Positions 45,427 to 56,800 of a stretch of DNA of 64,000 nt are shown one piece after another (position 1 is the first letter of the stretch; every line of letters begins with the position of its first letter). Where the stretch lies: positions 256,228 through 320,227 of the forward strand of contig NZ_AZEC01000003.1 of the NCBI RefSeq assembly GCF_001435585.1, given 5' to 3'. This DNA is from Schleiferilactobacillus perolens DSM 12744 (GTDB taxonomy: Bacteria; Bacillota; Bacilli; Lactobacillales; Lactobacillaceae). Both the position numbers and the translations under genes were made by a program. Below the pieces are notes generated by a model. It was not told where the DNA came from. It worked only from the letters and a program-made list of their open reading frames with translations, and searched no databases.

Positions 45427-45489
45427 GACGGAGTATTGTATAATCAAGATATCATTCAGCGCACCCGTTCTCGTAAAGGAGCTTTTCCC

Positions 45490-47322
45490 ATGATTTTTTA
45501 TAATTCATTCAACCGCGATTGCCGCGACCGTATCGGTGCCATCGTTGTCGGCAGCAGTGAAACCTTACGGATCCAAATCACCGATGTGCCTGTGGAGGCC
45601 GTCGCTATTGAAATTTTTGCCGACGGTCAGGACCACAAAGATGCCCAGCGCGTCCGCATGCAAGCCGCCGCAGATAATTGGTATGAGGGCAAGCTGACAC
45701 CGCCCACCACTGGTCTGTATTTCTACCGGTTTGTCATTACCACTGCTCAGCAGTCTTTGTACTATGCTCCCAAGAGCAAGACTTATGGCGGCGACGGTGA
45801 GGTGTTCCGCGAGGCGGATACCGGGTATTATCAACTGACTGTCCTAGATCATGAAGAAACGTTGCCCGAATGGTATCGCCACGCCATTTTTTATCATATT
45901 TTCGTGGATCGTTTCAACAATGGCAACGCCGACGGGCAAGTGAACCATCCTAAGCCCAACAGCTTCATTTACGGTACCCATGAGGACCTGCCGTATTATG
46001 TGAAAGACGCCAATGGCCAGATTGTTCGTTGGGACTTTTACGGCGGCAACTTAGCAGGGATTGAGCAGAAACTACCCTACTTACAGAAGTTGGGGATTAC
46101 GGCACTATTCTTGAGTCCGATTTTTGCAGCCCGGTCCAATCACCGGTATGACACGGCAGATTATGAAAAAGTGGACAGCATGTTGGGCACCTTGGCCGAT
46201 TTTGATCACTTCCTGGCGGCTGTCCACCAAGCAGGCATGCATGTTATTTTGGATGGTGTTTTCAATCATGTCGGGGCCGACTCCAAGTATTTTGACCTGT
46301 ACCATACCTATGAACCGCGTAATGGGGCGACGGATTCACCGAATAGTCCGTATTACGACTGGTTTACGTTCACCCAATATCCTGAAAAGTACAATTCTTG
46401 GTGGGGCGTGGGAGATTTGCCCACCATCAACAAGGATTCCACCAGCTTCCACCACTATATCGCCGATCCGCAGACCGGGATTGTCTCGTATTGGACGAAA
46501 CGCGGTGTCGATGGCTGGCGGTTGGATGTCGCTGACGAATTGGAAGACTCGTTCATTGGCCAAATTCGAACAGCTGCTGATCAATATCCGGACCGGGTAC
46601 TGATTGGTGAAGTTTGGGAAGACGCCTCGAATAAAATTGCATACGGTAATCGCCATCACTATTTGGAGGGCGGCATGCTGCAGGCAGTCATGAATTATCC
46701 GCTGCGCAATCAGCTGGTGGATTTAGTGAACGGCAATTTATCCGTGGACGACTGGGTGCAGGCCGGATTGACCTTGAAAGAGCATTATCCCCAAAGTGTA
46801 TTCCAGAACAATTTCAACAATGTGGGCACTCACGATACGGAACGAATCTTGACCTCGTTGGACAACGACACCAAAAAGTTAGCGCTGCTGATCAATCTGT
46901 TCTTCGCTGTTCCCGGGGTGCCATGTATTTATTACGGCGATGAAGTCGGAGTGACCGGGGGTAAAGATCCCGATAATCGCCGTTTCTTCCCGTGGGGTAA
47001 AGAAAACAATGAGATCCAGGGAATCTATGCGGACGCGATTCATCGACGGCAAACGGACCCCGCGTTGAGCAATGACGCTAATTTTATTCCGTTTTACGGA
47101 TACCGATGGGGCGGCATTTGGCGGCGATTGACCAACGCTGATGGGAGCATTCAAGATGCCTTAGTGATTTTTAATCCCAATGAAATTCCGATTTTGGCTG
47201 ATATTCGCCAGCTGCACACGGATTATTTGACAGTGGATCAAGTGGCTTTCTTGCATCAACATATTCAGACCACGCCAATTGCGCCTTACGAGTTCCAGTG
47301 GTTAACACCGGATGTGATATAA
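45490..47322 (+). CDS. GH13 amylase (neopullulanase/maltogenic amylase/cyclomaltodextrinase type)
   Basis: 610 residues from ATG 45490 (AAAGGAG upstream). The N-terminal beta-sandwich (CBM34-like, residues 1-115) is followed by the GH13 barrel: DGVFNHVGADS, DGWRLDVADEL (nucleophile Asp), LIGEVWEDA (acid Glu) and NVGTHDTERIL. No signal peptide, so it acts inside the cell, probably on maltodextrins or glycogen debranching intermediates. In L. acidophilus an amylase sits at the end of the glg operon; here it is separated by two minus-strand genes and two repeats. Confidence 0.9.
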   Translation: MIFYNSFNRDCRDRIGAIVVGSSETLRIQITDVPVEAVAIEIFADGQDHKDAQRVRMQAAADNWYEGKLTPPTTGLYFYRFVITTAQQSLYYAPKSKTYGGDGEVFREADTGYYQLTVLDHEETLPEWYRHAIFYHIFVDRFNNGNADGQVNHPKPNSFIYGTHEDLPYYVKDANGQIVRWDFYGGNLAGIEQKLPYLQKLGITALFLSPIFAARSNHRYDTADYEKVDSMLGTLADFDHFLAAVHQAGMHVILDGVFNHVGADSKYFDLYHTYEPRNGATDSPNSPYYDWFTFTQYPEKYNSWWGVGDLPTINKDSTSFHHYIADPQTGIVSYWTKRGVDGWRLDVADELEDSFIGQIRTAADQYPDRVLIGEVWEDASNKIAYGNRHHYLEGGMLQAVMNYPLRNQLVDLVNGNLSVDDWVQAGLTLKEHYPQSVFQNNFNNVGTHDTERILTSLDNDTKKLALLINLFFAVPGVPCIYYGDEVGVTGGKDPDNRRFFPWGKENNEIQGIYADAIHRRQTDPALSNDANFIPFYGYRWGGIWRRLTNADGSIQDALVIFNPNEIPILADIRQLHTDYLTVDQVAFLHQHIQTTPIAPYEFQWLTPDVI

Positions 47323-47416
47323 TCGAAACTGAATCTTAACGCGGGTTGAACCGACCAGGTCTGGTTTTTCACAGCCGCTGTACCACGAATCGAAATCAAG
47401 AATAGGAGCTTTTTTC

Positions 47417-48958
47417 ATGGCTTTATCGTTGAATGCTTGTATGTTAATCCTGAAGGAACATCATTTATTAAAGAGCAGCGCCATCCAGGGGGATATGGAC
47501 ACGGTCATGACCAGTGTGTCGTATGATTCCCGTCGAGTGCAGCCCAATGGTCTGTTCTTTTGCAAGGGTGAAAATTTCCGCACCATCTATCTGACCATGG
47601 CCAAGGACAAGGGCGCGATTACATATGTCGCCGAACAGCCTTTTCCAGAGGGCAAAGGCATGAATGCCTTTATCGTGCGGAATGTACAAAAGGCCATGGC
47701 CCTGTTGGCGGCGGCTTACTACAATTACCCGCAAGACGAATTATTCATCATCGCTTACACAGGTACAAAGGGTAAGACAACGTCAGCGTATTTCACCAAG
47801 GCCATTTTGGACCAAATGAACGGCGGCAAGACTGCGCTCTTTTCCACCATTGATCGGATAGTCGGTCCGAAGCCAGATCAGCGCTTTAAGTCAGATCTGA
47901 CTACTCCGGAGTCGTTGGACCTGTTCCATGATATGCGTTCTGCGGTGGATAATGGGATGACCCATTTGGTCATGGAAGTCTCCTCCCAGGCGTATCTGAA
48001 GTCCCGGGTATTCGGGTTAACTTACGATGTCGGCTTCTTCCTGAACATCACGCCGGATCATATTGGGCCCAACGAGCATCCTAATTTTGCCAATTACTTG
48101 CATTGCAAATTGCAATTACTGGTCAATTCGCGGATCTGTGTGATTAACGCGCAAACGGATCACTTCAGTGAAGTATACGCCGCCGCCACGACCACCACGG
48201 ATCCCGACAGCATCTTTCTATTTGCGAATGCTTCTTATCAAGAACCCCACAATTTGCCCATTGACTTCCGCATGGAAAGCCACGAAGCCGATTTATTTGA
48301 ATCCCGCTTTACTTTTACACCGGTCACACCTAAGGCTCAATCCTTTGGTGTCCACGGGGATTATCAATTGAAATTGGTCGGGGATTACAACGAATCCAAT
48401 GCCACAGCAGCCATTATTGGCTCCGCTATGGCCGGTGCAGATACGTACGAAAGCCAAGAAGGATTGAAGAATGTGACCATTCCTGGCCGGATGGAATCTG
48501 CACAAGTACCGAGACATGGGGCTGTCTATGTGGACTATGCCCACAATTACGGCAGCATGCAGGCGCTGTTGTCCTTCCTTGTGCGCCAGTACAAGCATCC
48601 CCGGATCATCGTGGTTCTGGGTGCGCCCGGCGATAAAGGCGTGTCCCGGCGAGCGGATTTCTCTCGGGTACTGAATGAATATGCCAGTGATGTATTCCTC
48701 ACCACGGACGATCCAGGTTTCGAAGATCCAGGCGATATTGCTAAAGAAATTGATCGCGGGATTGATCATGGCCAAGTGCATGTCAATATTGAATTGGATC
48801 GGCCCACGGCGATTCATGACGCCATCGTGAGTTCCAAACCGGGTGACATTGTGGTTGTCGCCGGGAAGGGCGCAGATCCATATCAAAAGGTCCGAGGCAT
48901 CGATACCCCGTATCCCACGGACATGGTGGTTGTGCATCAGGTCATCGACCAGCTGTAA
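47417..48958 (+). CDS. murE: UDP-N-acetylmuramoyl-tripeptide synthase (MurE, probably L-lysine-adding)
   Basis: 513 residues. ATP loop YTGTKGKTTSAYF near residue 113, LTTPESLDLFHDM, VMEVSSQAYLKSRV and FLNITPDHIGPNEH; the C-terminal domain has DYAHNYGSMQALL and the DDPGFED region (instead of DNPR, the DAP-type signature), suggesting Lys rather than DAP. It is followed 12 bases later by aspartate racemase, which supplies D-Asp for L-Lys-D-Asp cross-bridges. The start has AGGAGC upstream. Confidence 0.93.
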   Translation: MALSLNACMLILKEHHLLKSSAIQGDMDTVMTSVSYDSRRVQPNGLFFCKGENFRTIYLTMAKDKGAITYVAEQPFPEGKGMNAFIVRNVQKAMALLAAAYYNYPQDELFIIAYTGTKGKTTSAYFTKAILDQMNGGKTALFSTIDRIVGPKPDQRFKSDLTTPESLDLFHDMRSAVDNGMTHLVMEVSSQAYLKSRVFGLTYDVGFFLNITPDHIGPNEHPNFANYLHCKLQLLVNSRICVINAQTDHFSEVYAAATTTTDPDSIFLFANASYQEPHNLPIDFRMESHEADLFESRFTFTPVTPKAQSFGVHGDYQLKLVGDYNESNATAAIIGSAMAGADTYESQEGLKNVTIPGRMESAQVPRHGAVYVDYAHNYGSMQALLSFLVRQYKHPRIIVVLGAPGDKGVSRRADFSRVLNEYASDVFLTTDDPGFEDPGDIAKEIDRGIDHGQVHVNIELDRPTAIHDAIVSSKPGDIVVVAGKGADPYQKVRGIDTPYPTDMVVVHQVIDQL

Positions 48959-48970
48959 GGAGCGAAAAAA

Positions 48971-49732
48971 ATGGAGCATTTCTTCACTGTTATTGGCGGT
49001 ATGGGTACAGCTGCCACGGAAAGCTATATCCGGTTATTGAACGCTCGAACACCGGCAAAAAAGGATCAGGATTATCTGAACTACATTCTGGTGAACCACG
49101 CCACTGTCCCGGATCGGACCAGCTACATTCTGGATCATACCCAGCCAAATTTCTTTCCGCCGCTACTGGCGGACATTAAACAACAGTCTGCGTTGGGTCC
49201 AGATTTCATGGTGATCATTTGTAACACCGCGCATTACTTTTACAAAGAGTTGGCCGCTGCCAGCAGTGTGCCGCTGCTGCACATGCCTCATGTGGCGATC
49301 AATACGCTGAAGAAGCGGTATCCCAATGCCCATAGAGTGGGGTTGATTGCCACCCAAGGGACCATGGCTGATCACATCTATGAACGAGAAATTACTGACG
49401 CCGGTTATGAAGTCGTGCTGGGTGACGGTCATGTGCAGGATCAGGTCACCGAATTGATTTACACTGATATCAAGGAAGGTAACCGGGTGGATGGTGCGTT
49501 GTACCACAACATCTTGCGTGAAATGATCGAGGAGAAGGGGTGCGACCTGGTGGTTTTGGGTTGTACAGAGTTGTCGTTAGCCCAAGAGAAGGCCAGTGAT
49601 CATCCGTATCCGGTCATCGATCCCCAAGATATTATCGTGGATGAATCGATTCGCCTGGCCACCGCTTTTCGCAATGGTCAAACGGTGGATTTTACTGATC
49701 TGGTCAAAAAGGATGACCCGCTGTCCCACTAG
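48971..49732 (+). CDS. racD: Aspartate racemase
   Basis: 253 residues. Two catalytic Cys: IICNTAHYF and VLGCTELSL, with GGMGTAATESYIRLLNA at the start. This matches the Asp/Glu racemase family, closer to Asp racemases. It gives D-Asp that an ATP-grasp ligase (not in the window) would add to Lys of the stem peptide. It is co-transcribed with murE (12-base gap). Confidence 0.93.
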   Translation: MEHFFTVIGGMGTAATESYIRLLNARTPAKKDQDYLNYILVNHATVPDRTSYILDHTQPNFFPPLLADIKQQSALGPDFMVIICNTAHYFYKELAAASSVPLLHMPHVAINTLKKRYPNAHRVGLIATQGTMADHIYEREITDAGYEVVLGDGHVQDQVTELIYTDIKEGNRVDGALYHNILREMIEEKGCDLVVLGCTELSLAQEKASDHPYPVIDPQDIIVDESIRLATAFRNGQTVDFTDLVKKDDPLSH

Positions 49733-49776
49733 GCAGATGCCTGCCAACTAATTTGTTTCAGTCAATGTTTCATGCT

Positions 49777-49832
49777 ATGATGCAAAGGAAGGGTCCAATT
49801 TATTAATTGGAACGACCTTTGCATCATTTTTT
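49777..49832 (+). terminator. Long hairpin terminator between racD and gntR
   Basis: ATGATGCAAAGG (49777-49788) pairs with CCTTTGCATCAT (49816-49827), with an inner GTCCAATT/AATTGGAAC and a T-run to 49832. Confidence 0.85.
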
Positions 49833-49866
49833 GCATTTATTTTTGTAGATCGGAGACTTCGTCAGA

Positions 49867-50589
49867 ATGGCAGAATTGGCCTATCATCGTGTGTATTCAC
49901 AACTGACCGCCCAAATCAAAGCGGGTCAATATCCGGATTATCGGTTGCCGGATGAACGTTCTTTGACGGACCAGTTCGGGGTGTCGCGCTCAACAATTAA
50001 ACGCGCATTGGGCATCCTAGTGAGCCGCGGCATCGTCTTTCAAAAGCAGGGTGCCGGCACTTTTGTGAACCCGCTGTATTTTAAGAGCAAGCCACTTTTC
50101 AATTACACTGGCGACAACATCGGCATCACTGACAGCCTGGTGCAAGATGGTCAACAACAGTCTATCCAGGTCCTGCATTTTCATGTGCAAAAAGCCAAGG
50201 ACGAGATTGCCCAGTCTTTGTTTTTACAACCCAACGATTTTGTCTATCGAATCGAACGCCTGCGCTTAGTTGATGGTCAACCGTTCATGATTGAAATCGG
50301 CTATTTGCCGATCCGGTTGGTGCCAGATCTGAATGAAGAAGTGATCCAGGATTCGCTATATACATATTTGGAAAAAGAACAGCACCTCCAGGTGACCAAG
50401 TCGTTTCTGAATATTTCTACGGAGCCATCCACGGCGAGCGATCAAAAGCTCCTGCAGCTCAAACCCAATGAACCTGTCGGCGTCATGGAAGGCATCTTCT
50501 TCACCGACTCCGGCACCCCAATAGAATTCTCCCGCATGCGTATTCACTACAAGTACATGCAGTACAACAGCTTCGTGTCCCTCTCTTAG
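49867..50589 (+). CDS. GntR-family regulator with UTRA effector domain
   Basis: 240 residues. The HTH is YSQLTAQIKAGQYPDYRLPDERSLTDQFGVSRSTIKRALGILVSRGIVFQKQGAGTFV. The C-terminal UTRA domain (about 95-240) binds a small ligand, commonly a sugar phosphate. The gene lies upstream of xfp but separated by a family B repeat and a terminator, so whether it controls xfp is only an idea. The start has CGGAGA upstream. Confidence 0.9.
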   Translation: MAELAYHRVYSQLTAQIKAGQYPDYRLPDERSLTDQFGVSRSTIKRALGILVSRGIVFQKQGAGTFVNPLYFKSKPLFNYTGDNIGITDSLVQDGQQQSIQVLHFHVQKAKDEIAQSLFLQPNDFVYRIERLRLVDGQPFMIEIGYLPIRLVPDLNEEVIQDSLYTYLEKEQHLQVTKSFLNISTEPSTASDQKLLQLKPNEPVGVMEGIFFTDSGTPIEFSRMRIHYKYMQYNSFVSLS

Positions 50590-50626
50590 TTTTGTAAGCA
50601 GAGATGAAATGATGATCCCAGCTAAT

Positions 50627-50847
50627 CTAGTGCCAATGCGTAGCAATCGGAGGTGGCAGGGGGCTCAGTGGTGGGAACAGTAATAAACTTGGCCCGGTCC
50701 TGGCCAAGTTTATATACTGTTAGGCGACTTTGAGACCGTGCTCCTCAGCGGGCTCAAAGCGCCGTCACCACTTGCTACGCCTGCGGCTTCGCACTTGCTG
50801 CGCTTCGCAGCCCCCTGCCACCGGAGATTGTGCAGCTTTGGCACGGC
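50627..50847 (-). repeat. Family B branched repeat, copy 4 (with insertion)
   Basis: Reverse orientation. Ends are CTAGTGCCAATGC and GCTTTGGCACGGC. GGTGGCAGGGGGCT/AGCCCCCTGCCACC is perfect. About 36 extra bases with CTTGC and GCTTCGC repeats lie between the third stem segment and the GTGGTG/CACCAC segment. The variable hairpin is AACAGTATATAAACTTGG/CCAAGTTTATATACTGTT-like. Confidence 0.9.
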
Positions 50848-50873
50848 TGGCACCACAAAATAAAATATCACAT

Positions 50874-50907
50874 GGTCGAATTCCTAAGAAGCGGGTTTCG
50901 ACCTTTT
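50874..50907 (+). terminator. Terminator before xfp
   Basis: GGTCGAA (50874-50880) pairs with TTCGACC (50897-50903), followed by TTTT. Confidence 0.65.
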
Positions 50908-51024
50908 AATTTACGCTATTTTCCAAGACATATCATGTGCAATCCCACACCCATCCACGCTACGATGAACACGTGACCGGTAAAGTTGATTTCAACAAAT
51001 GGTACGAACCAATATGCAAATTGG

Positions 51025-51052
51025 TTGACTTCAATCGTTTACACGGTATAAT
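51025..51052 (+). promoter_or_regulatory. xfp promoter with cre-like site
   Basis: TTGACT (51025-51030), a 16-base spacer and TATAAT (51047-51052). The spacer holds TTCAATCGTTTACA (51030-51043), matching the catabolite-responsive pattern at all but two positions, so CcpA could block the polymerase here. A 60-base leader follows, with GGAGGG before the ATG. Confidence 0.65.
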
Positions 51053-51120
51053 GAAGAAGAATGCAAAGGTTAGATAAGGGTCTGCCCACACTCGGTTGGC
51101 CCGGACTGGAGGGTTTTTAA

Positions 51121-53508
51121 ATGTTGGATCAACAAACAAATACCGATCAATATTCGACACCCGAATACTTCGATCGTCTCAAAAAGTATTGGCAAGCGGC
51201 CAATTACATTTCCGTTGGGCAACTCTATCTGAAGGATAACCCGCTGCTCAAGCGGGATCTGAAGCCCACTGACGTCAAGGTTCACCCGATCGGCCACTGG
51301 GGCACGATTTCTGGTCAAAACTTTATTTATGCCCACTTGAACCGGGTCATTAACAAATACAATTTGAACATGTTCTACATCGAAGGCCCCGGTCACGGTG
51401 GTCAAGTCATGGTTTCAAACTCTTATTTGGATGGCAGCTACACTGAAATTTATCCGCGTATTACGCAAGATACAGAAGGTCTGCAACGTTTGTTCAAACA
51501 GTTCTCCTGGCCAGGTGGTGTGGCGTCCCATGCGGCACCCGAAACACCCGGATCTATTCACGAGGGTGGCGAGTTGGGTTATTCCATTTCCCACGCCACA
51601 GGGGCTATCTTGGACAATCCAGATGTCATTGCCGCGACAGTTGTGGGTGACGGGGAAGCCGAAACTGGGCCTTTGGCCACTTCCTGGTTCTCCAATGTTT
51701 TCATCAATCCTGTCAATGATGGTGCGGTATTACCAATCTTGAACCTGAACGGCTTTAAGATTTCTAACCCAACTATTCTTTCTCGCAAGACCGACGAAGA
51801 ATTGACTAAGTACTTTGAAGGTATGGGTTGGGATCCGTTATTTGTTGAAGGTGACGATCCTGACAAGTTGAATCCGGAAATGGCCCACGCGATGGATACG
51901 GCGATCGAGAAGATCAAGAGTATTCAAGCGGAGGCCCGCAAAGGCAGTGCCGATGATGCGACTCGGCCGGTTTGGCCCGTGATCATCGCCCGTATTCCGA
52001 AGGGTTGGACTGGTCCCAAGACTTGGAATGGCGAACCTGTCGAAGGTTCCTTCCGGGCCCACCAGGTACCGATTCCTGTCGACCAAGGCGACATGCAGCA
52101 TGCCGACGAATTGGTCGAATGGCTGAAGTCATATCACCCGGAAGATTTATTTGATGACAATGGCACTTTGAAACCCGAACTGCGCGCCATTGCCCCCAAG
52201 GGTGACCAACGCATGGCCATGAATCCCATCACCAATGGCGGGATTGATCCTAAACCGTTGGCTTTGCCGGATTGGCGTGATTATGCCGTCGATACCAGTA
52301 CCCCAGGCAAGACTGTCGCACAGGATATGATCGAAATGGGTAAATACGCCCGGGACATCATTAAACTGAACCCGACGAACTTCCGGATCACCGGCCCGGA
52401 TGAAACCATGTCCAACCGGTTGAACCATGTCTTTGATGTGACCAACCGGCAATGGCTGGAACCCATCAAGCATGGAAACGACCAATTCGAGGCTCCGGCT
52501 GGCCGGGTCTTAGACGCCCAGTTGTCTGAACACCAGGCAGAAGGTTGGCTGGAAGGTTATGTACTGACTGGCCGCCATGGTTTCTTCGCTTCCTATGAAT
52601 CATTCCTGCGGGTCGTCGATTCCATGTTGACTCAGCACTTCAAGTGGATGCGTAAGGCCGATGAATTGGATTGGCGCAAGAAGTACCCGTCCTTGAACAT
52701 CATCGACAGCTCGACATCCTTCCAACAAGACCATAACGGATACACCCACCAAGATCCGGGTATCTTGACCCATATGGCCGAGAAGAAGGCCAAGTACATC
52801 CGGGAATACTTGCCTGCTGATGCCAACTCTTTGCTGGCTGTGATGGACAAGACCATGCGGATGCAGCAAACGGTGAATATTATCGTCACTTCCAAGCACC
52901 CGCGTCCGCAATTCTACAGTATTGAGGAAGCTCAACAATTAGTTGAACACGGCTTGAAGATCATCGAATGGGCATCCAATGATGGCCATTCTGAACCAGA
53001 TGTGGTCTTTGCTGCTGCCGGGACTGAACCGAACTTGGAGACGCTGGCCGCCATCGACATTTTGCACGATGAGTATCCAGACTTGAAGATTCGTTTCATC
53101 AACGTCGTCGACTTGCTGAAATTACGCAAGCCAGACGTGGATCCCCGGGGATTGACGGATGAAGAATTCGATAATTACTTCACTAAAGACAAACCGGTCA
53201 TCTTCGCTTTCCATGGCTACGAAGATTTGATTCGGAACATCTGGTTTGGCCGGCACAACCAGCACGTCCTGATTCACGGTTACCGCGAGAACGGTGATAT
53301 TACCACACCGTTCGATATCCGGGTAATGAACGAGTTGGATCGGTTCCATATCGCTAAGGATGCCGCCAATGCCGTATACGGTGCCGCAGCGGGTGACTTC
53401 GCGTCGAAGATGGATGACACTTTGGCAAAGCACGAGAATTACATTAAGGCCCATGGGACAGACATGCCTGAAGTTAACGATTGGGTATGGCACAACATTA
53501 ACGAATAA
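51121..53508 (+). CDS. xfp: Phosphoketolase (xylulose-5-phosphate/fructose-6-phosphate)
   Basis: 795 residues. TPP-dependent: [47 protein letters not shown], the TPP motif [21 protein letters not shown], and [12 protein letters not shown]. It splits xylulose 5-phosphate to acetyl phosphate and glyceraldehyde 3-phosphate, the key step of heterolactic fermentation. It is monocistronic with a cre-like site in its promoter. Confidence 0.97.
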   Translation: MLDQQTNTDQYSTPEYFDRLKKYWQAANYISVGQLYLKDNPLLKRDLKPTDVKVHPIGHWGTISGQNFIYAHLNRVINKYNLNMFYIEGPGHGGQVMVSNSYLDGSYTEIYPRITQDTEGLQRLFKQFSWPGGVASHAAPETPGSIHEGGELGYSISHATGAILDNPDVIAATVVGDGEAETGPLATSWFSNVFINPVNDGAVLPILNLNGFKISNPTILSRKTDEELTKYFEGMGWDPLFVEGDDPDKLNPEMAHAMDTAIEKIKSIQAEARKGSADDATRPVWPVIIARIPKGWTGPKTWNGEPVEGSFRAHQVPIPVDQGDMQHADELVEWLKSYHPEDLFDDNGTLKPELRAIAPKGDQRMAMNPITNGGIDPKPLALPDWRDYAVDTSTPGKTVAQDMIEMGKYARDIIKLNPTNFRITGPDETMSNRLNHVFDVTNRQWLEPIKHGNDQFEAPAGRVLDAQLSEHQAEGWLEGYVLTGRHGFFASYESFLRVVDSMLTQHFKWMRKADELDWRKKYPSLNIIDSSTSFQQDHNGYTHQDPGILTHMAEKKAKYIREYLPADANSLLAVMDKTMRMQQTVNIIVTSKHPRPQFYSIEEAQQLVEHGLKIIEWASNDGHSEPDVVFAAAGTEPNLETLAAIDILHDEYPDLKIRFINVVDLLKLRKPDVDPRGLTDEEFDNYFTKDKPVIFAFHGYEDLIRNIWFGRHNQHVLIHGYRENGDITTPFDIRVMNELDRFHIAKDAANAVYGAAAGDFASKMDDTLAKHENYIKAHGTDMPEVNDWVWHNINE

Positions 53509-53528
53509 TCTGAATTTAAGCACTATCC

Positions 53529-53588
53529 AAAGCGTCGTGTCGTTCTGTTGATTAATAGAGCGGGATGACGCTTTTTTTGTATCGCGAT
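53529..53588 (+). terminator. xfp terminator
   Basis: AAAGCGTC (53529-53536) pairs with GACGCTTT (53577-53584), with inner CGTTCT/AGAGCG, and a run of seven T. Confidence 0.85.
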
Positions 53589-53732
53589 GAGAGTCAATAA
53601 GTAAAAATGAGAACGAATTTTCTTACTGGACAGCTTATCGATTTTTGTAAATCCGCAGTATATCCCATTGTTTGCCGGTATTATACCAATTATCCGTAAC
53701 GCCGGGATTATGTAAAAAAGTTTCTGAATCCG

Positions 53733-53761
53733 TTGTATTTCACTGTCTGCTGTGGTATAAA
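53733..53761 (+). promoter_or_regulatory. Probable promoter of the proteinase gene
   Basis: TTGTAT (53733-53738), 17 bases and TATAAA (53756-53761), about 100 bases upstream of the start. The 350-base gap 53509-53858 otherwise shows only the xfp terminator. Confidence 0.55.
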
Positions 53762-53858
53762 TTTCATTAATGTGAGCGTTATATGAGGAGGATGAAGCCA
53801 TAGTCAAATAAACTCTCAGGTTGTTGTTGCCAAATGTCACCATAGTGGGAGGAATTAC

Positions 53859-56800
53859 ATGCAGAAGAAGTTCAAGAGTCAACTGATCCACAGTTTGCTC
53901 CTCTGCTCGTTACTTTTAGCCCCCGTCGCCACCGTCGCGAATACGACCGTGGCCCAGGCCGCCGTTGATAATGAAGCAAAGACCGAGCAAACATTGCGGG
54001 CTGCTCAGCAATTCGCTGCTTTTTCTAAAGAGGATCAGGCTAACATTAAAGCCCAATTACAGAATCAAGGTATCGACACCGCTAAGTTGTCGGATGCCCA
54101 ATTAGCCGGGCAAACGGTGAAGGTCATGGTGCAATTGCCAGGAGCCACGGGTAATGCCAAGGCTGGTCGGCAAGTCTTCAGCAAGACATCAATGGCCGAT
54201 ATGAACAAGGCCAGCACGAAGGTGATCAATGGTCAAGGTGCGGCCGCCAAGGCCGCCCAAAAGATTACTGGCAATAAAGTGGTCGCTCGTTTTGGGTATT
54301 TGCTGAACGGCTTCACGATTAATGCCAAAGTCAGCCAGATCAGTCAGCTGAAGAAAATCAGCGGCGTCAAAACTGTGGTACCGACGACTGTGTATAAGCC
54401 CACGGATAAATGGGGCAACGCAGTCGGTGGGGTGGATCAAGTATGGCAAGATCAAAAGCTAAAAGGGACTGGTACTGAGGTCGCAGTCATTGATACCGGG
54501 ATCGATCCGACCCATAAAGATTTGCGATTGAGCGATCCGAGCAAGGTGAAATTACCCAAGACCAAGGCTGAATCCTTAATTACGCAGCTGGGTCATGGGA
54601 AATGGTATTCTGACAAAGTCCCGTATGCCTACAATTATTCTGATGGAACAGCCAACACGGTCATTGATACTGGTTATGGCGATATGCACGGGATGCACGT
54701 GGCTGGGATCATTGGCGCGAATGGTTTGCCCACCAAGGACGAGACCAAGAGCGTCGTCGGTGTCGCCCCAGAAGCCCAAATTTTGGCCATGAAGGTATTC
54801 TCCAATACGGCTGGTCATGGGATTACCGACGAACAGATCATTCAAGCTATTGAGGATGCGGACAAGCTGGGGGCTGATGTCATCAACATGTCTCTCGGTT
54901 CCTCCGCCGGCTTTGACAGCGACAATGAAACCGAAGCCTTGGCCAAGGCTGCCAAAGATGGGGTTATTCCCGTTGTCGCTGCCAGTAACGATGGCCTGTC
55001 CACTTCGGACGATGCCACCAATGTGGTCAATAAAGAGACAACTGCTGACAGCGGTACTGTCGGTAGTCCATCCACCGGTTCTTCTGTGATCTCGGTGGCC
55101 TCTGCCCATAACAGTCACCAAGTCAATGCCGTATTATCTGCGACTGGTGATGGGCAAGCAGTATTTGCCAAACCGCAAATGTATCAATTAGCAGATGGCA
55201 CAGATATCAGCACTTTCAATGGTAAGCAATTATATATCGCCAAAAACGGTAAGGACGGCTTGCCGGGCTTAGGCAATCCAGACGACTTCGATAAGAGCGT
55301 CGCCGGGAAGATTGCCGTCGTGGCCCGGGGCAGCATTGCCTTCACGGCTAAACAAGCCAACGCGAAGGCTGCTGGTGCAGCTGGTGTGATCATCATCGAT
55401 AACAAGGATGAAGCAACCTTGGCCTTCTCATTGGATAAGTCCATACCGACATTTGCCCTCTCCATGGCGGGTGGTAAGGAACTGCTTGCCTTCGCTGAGA
55501 AGAAGCCAGCCGCCAAATACACCTTCACTGCGAGCAACGAAGTGGTGGCCGATAGTGACTTTGGTGATTTGTCGAGTTTCACTTCATGGGGCCCGACACC
55601 GACATTGAGCTTCAAACCGGACATCACCGCACCGGGCGGTATGGTTTGGTCGTTAGCCAACGATAATAAGTATCAAACGATGCAAGGAACTTCCATGGCG
55701 TCGCCATTCATCGCCGGGGTATCCGCACTAATGGCCGAATCCTTGCGTGGCCGGGTACCGAAGGCGGAATTGAGCACTTACGTCAAGACCGCCTTAATGA
55801 ACACCTCCAAAGTAATGATGGACACGACCCACAAGGACACGGTGGTTTCACCCCGGCGGCAAGGGGCTGGTTTGGTGCAGGCCGAAAAGGCAATTTCCGA
55901 CCAAGTCTTTGCGACTGGTAATGAAGGTCAGCCTTCTGTGGCTTTGCGACAGATTAAATCCAGCAATACCAGCTTCACGATCCAACTGGATAATGTGTCC
56001 AGTAAAGCGGCCCAGTACAAGTTCAACGATTATGGCGGCGTTTGGGCAGATGGCAAGGCCATGAATGAAGCGTCCTACGACGTCAAGCAAGACGGCGCCG
56101 GTATTCAAGTGGCCAGTGCCACGGATGCCAAGGGTCAAAGCGTTCTGACCAGCGATGGTCAAATCGCCGTGGCACCAGGCACGAAGGTCACCGTGACCTT
56201 TGCACTGTCCCTGCCTGGTTCTGCGACCAACAACTATGTGGAAGGCTTCCTCGGCTTCCAGTCAGCGGATAGCCAGGATGGCACGGCGGCGGATTTAGTC
56301 GTCCCGTACATGGGGTATTATGGCGACTGGACCAATCAGCAAGTCTTTGATAAACCAGTTTACGATGAAAATTCCGTTTACGGCACGTCGTACTTCTCCG
56401 ATGCCGATAAGAATATCCTGGGTCTGTCTGCCGATGGGAAGACAGTGTGGCAGGATACCGTGGCGATTTCGCCGAACGATGACGACAGCCAAGACACTGC
56501 GGCACCGACATTTAGCTTGTTCCGGAATGTGGAAAACGCCGAGATCAATATCTACGATCAAGACCCGACGAATAATCCAGGGGCTAAACCGATTCGGACG
56601 TTGTACAAAGACCCACAAGTGTTGAAGACTTACTATGACACGACTGCGGGTGCTTACACGAACTATTCGACAGCTGGTCTGACTTGGGATGGGACTGTTT
56701 GGGATAGCCAAAAAGGTAAACAGGTGACTGCCCCAGACGGCCAATACTACTACCAGATTTCTGGTGTGCCCGTGGGTGCGGATGAAAGTGCACGGCAGTC

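Noticed and set aside
53523..53891. A 122-codon minus-strand frame between xfp and the proteinase
   Set aside because: It overlaps the xfp terminator, the proteinase promoter and its signal peptide; no ribosome site.
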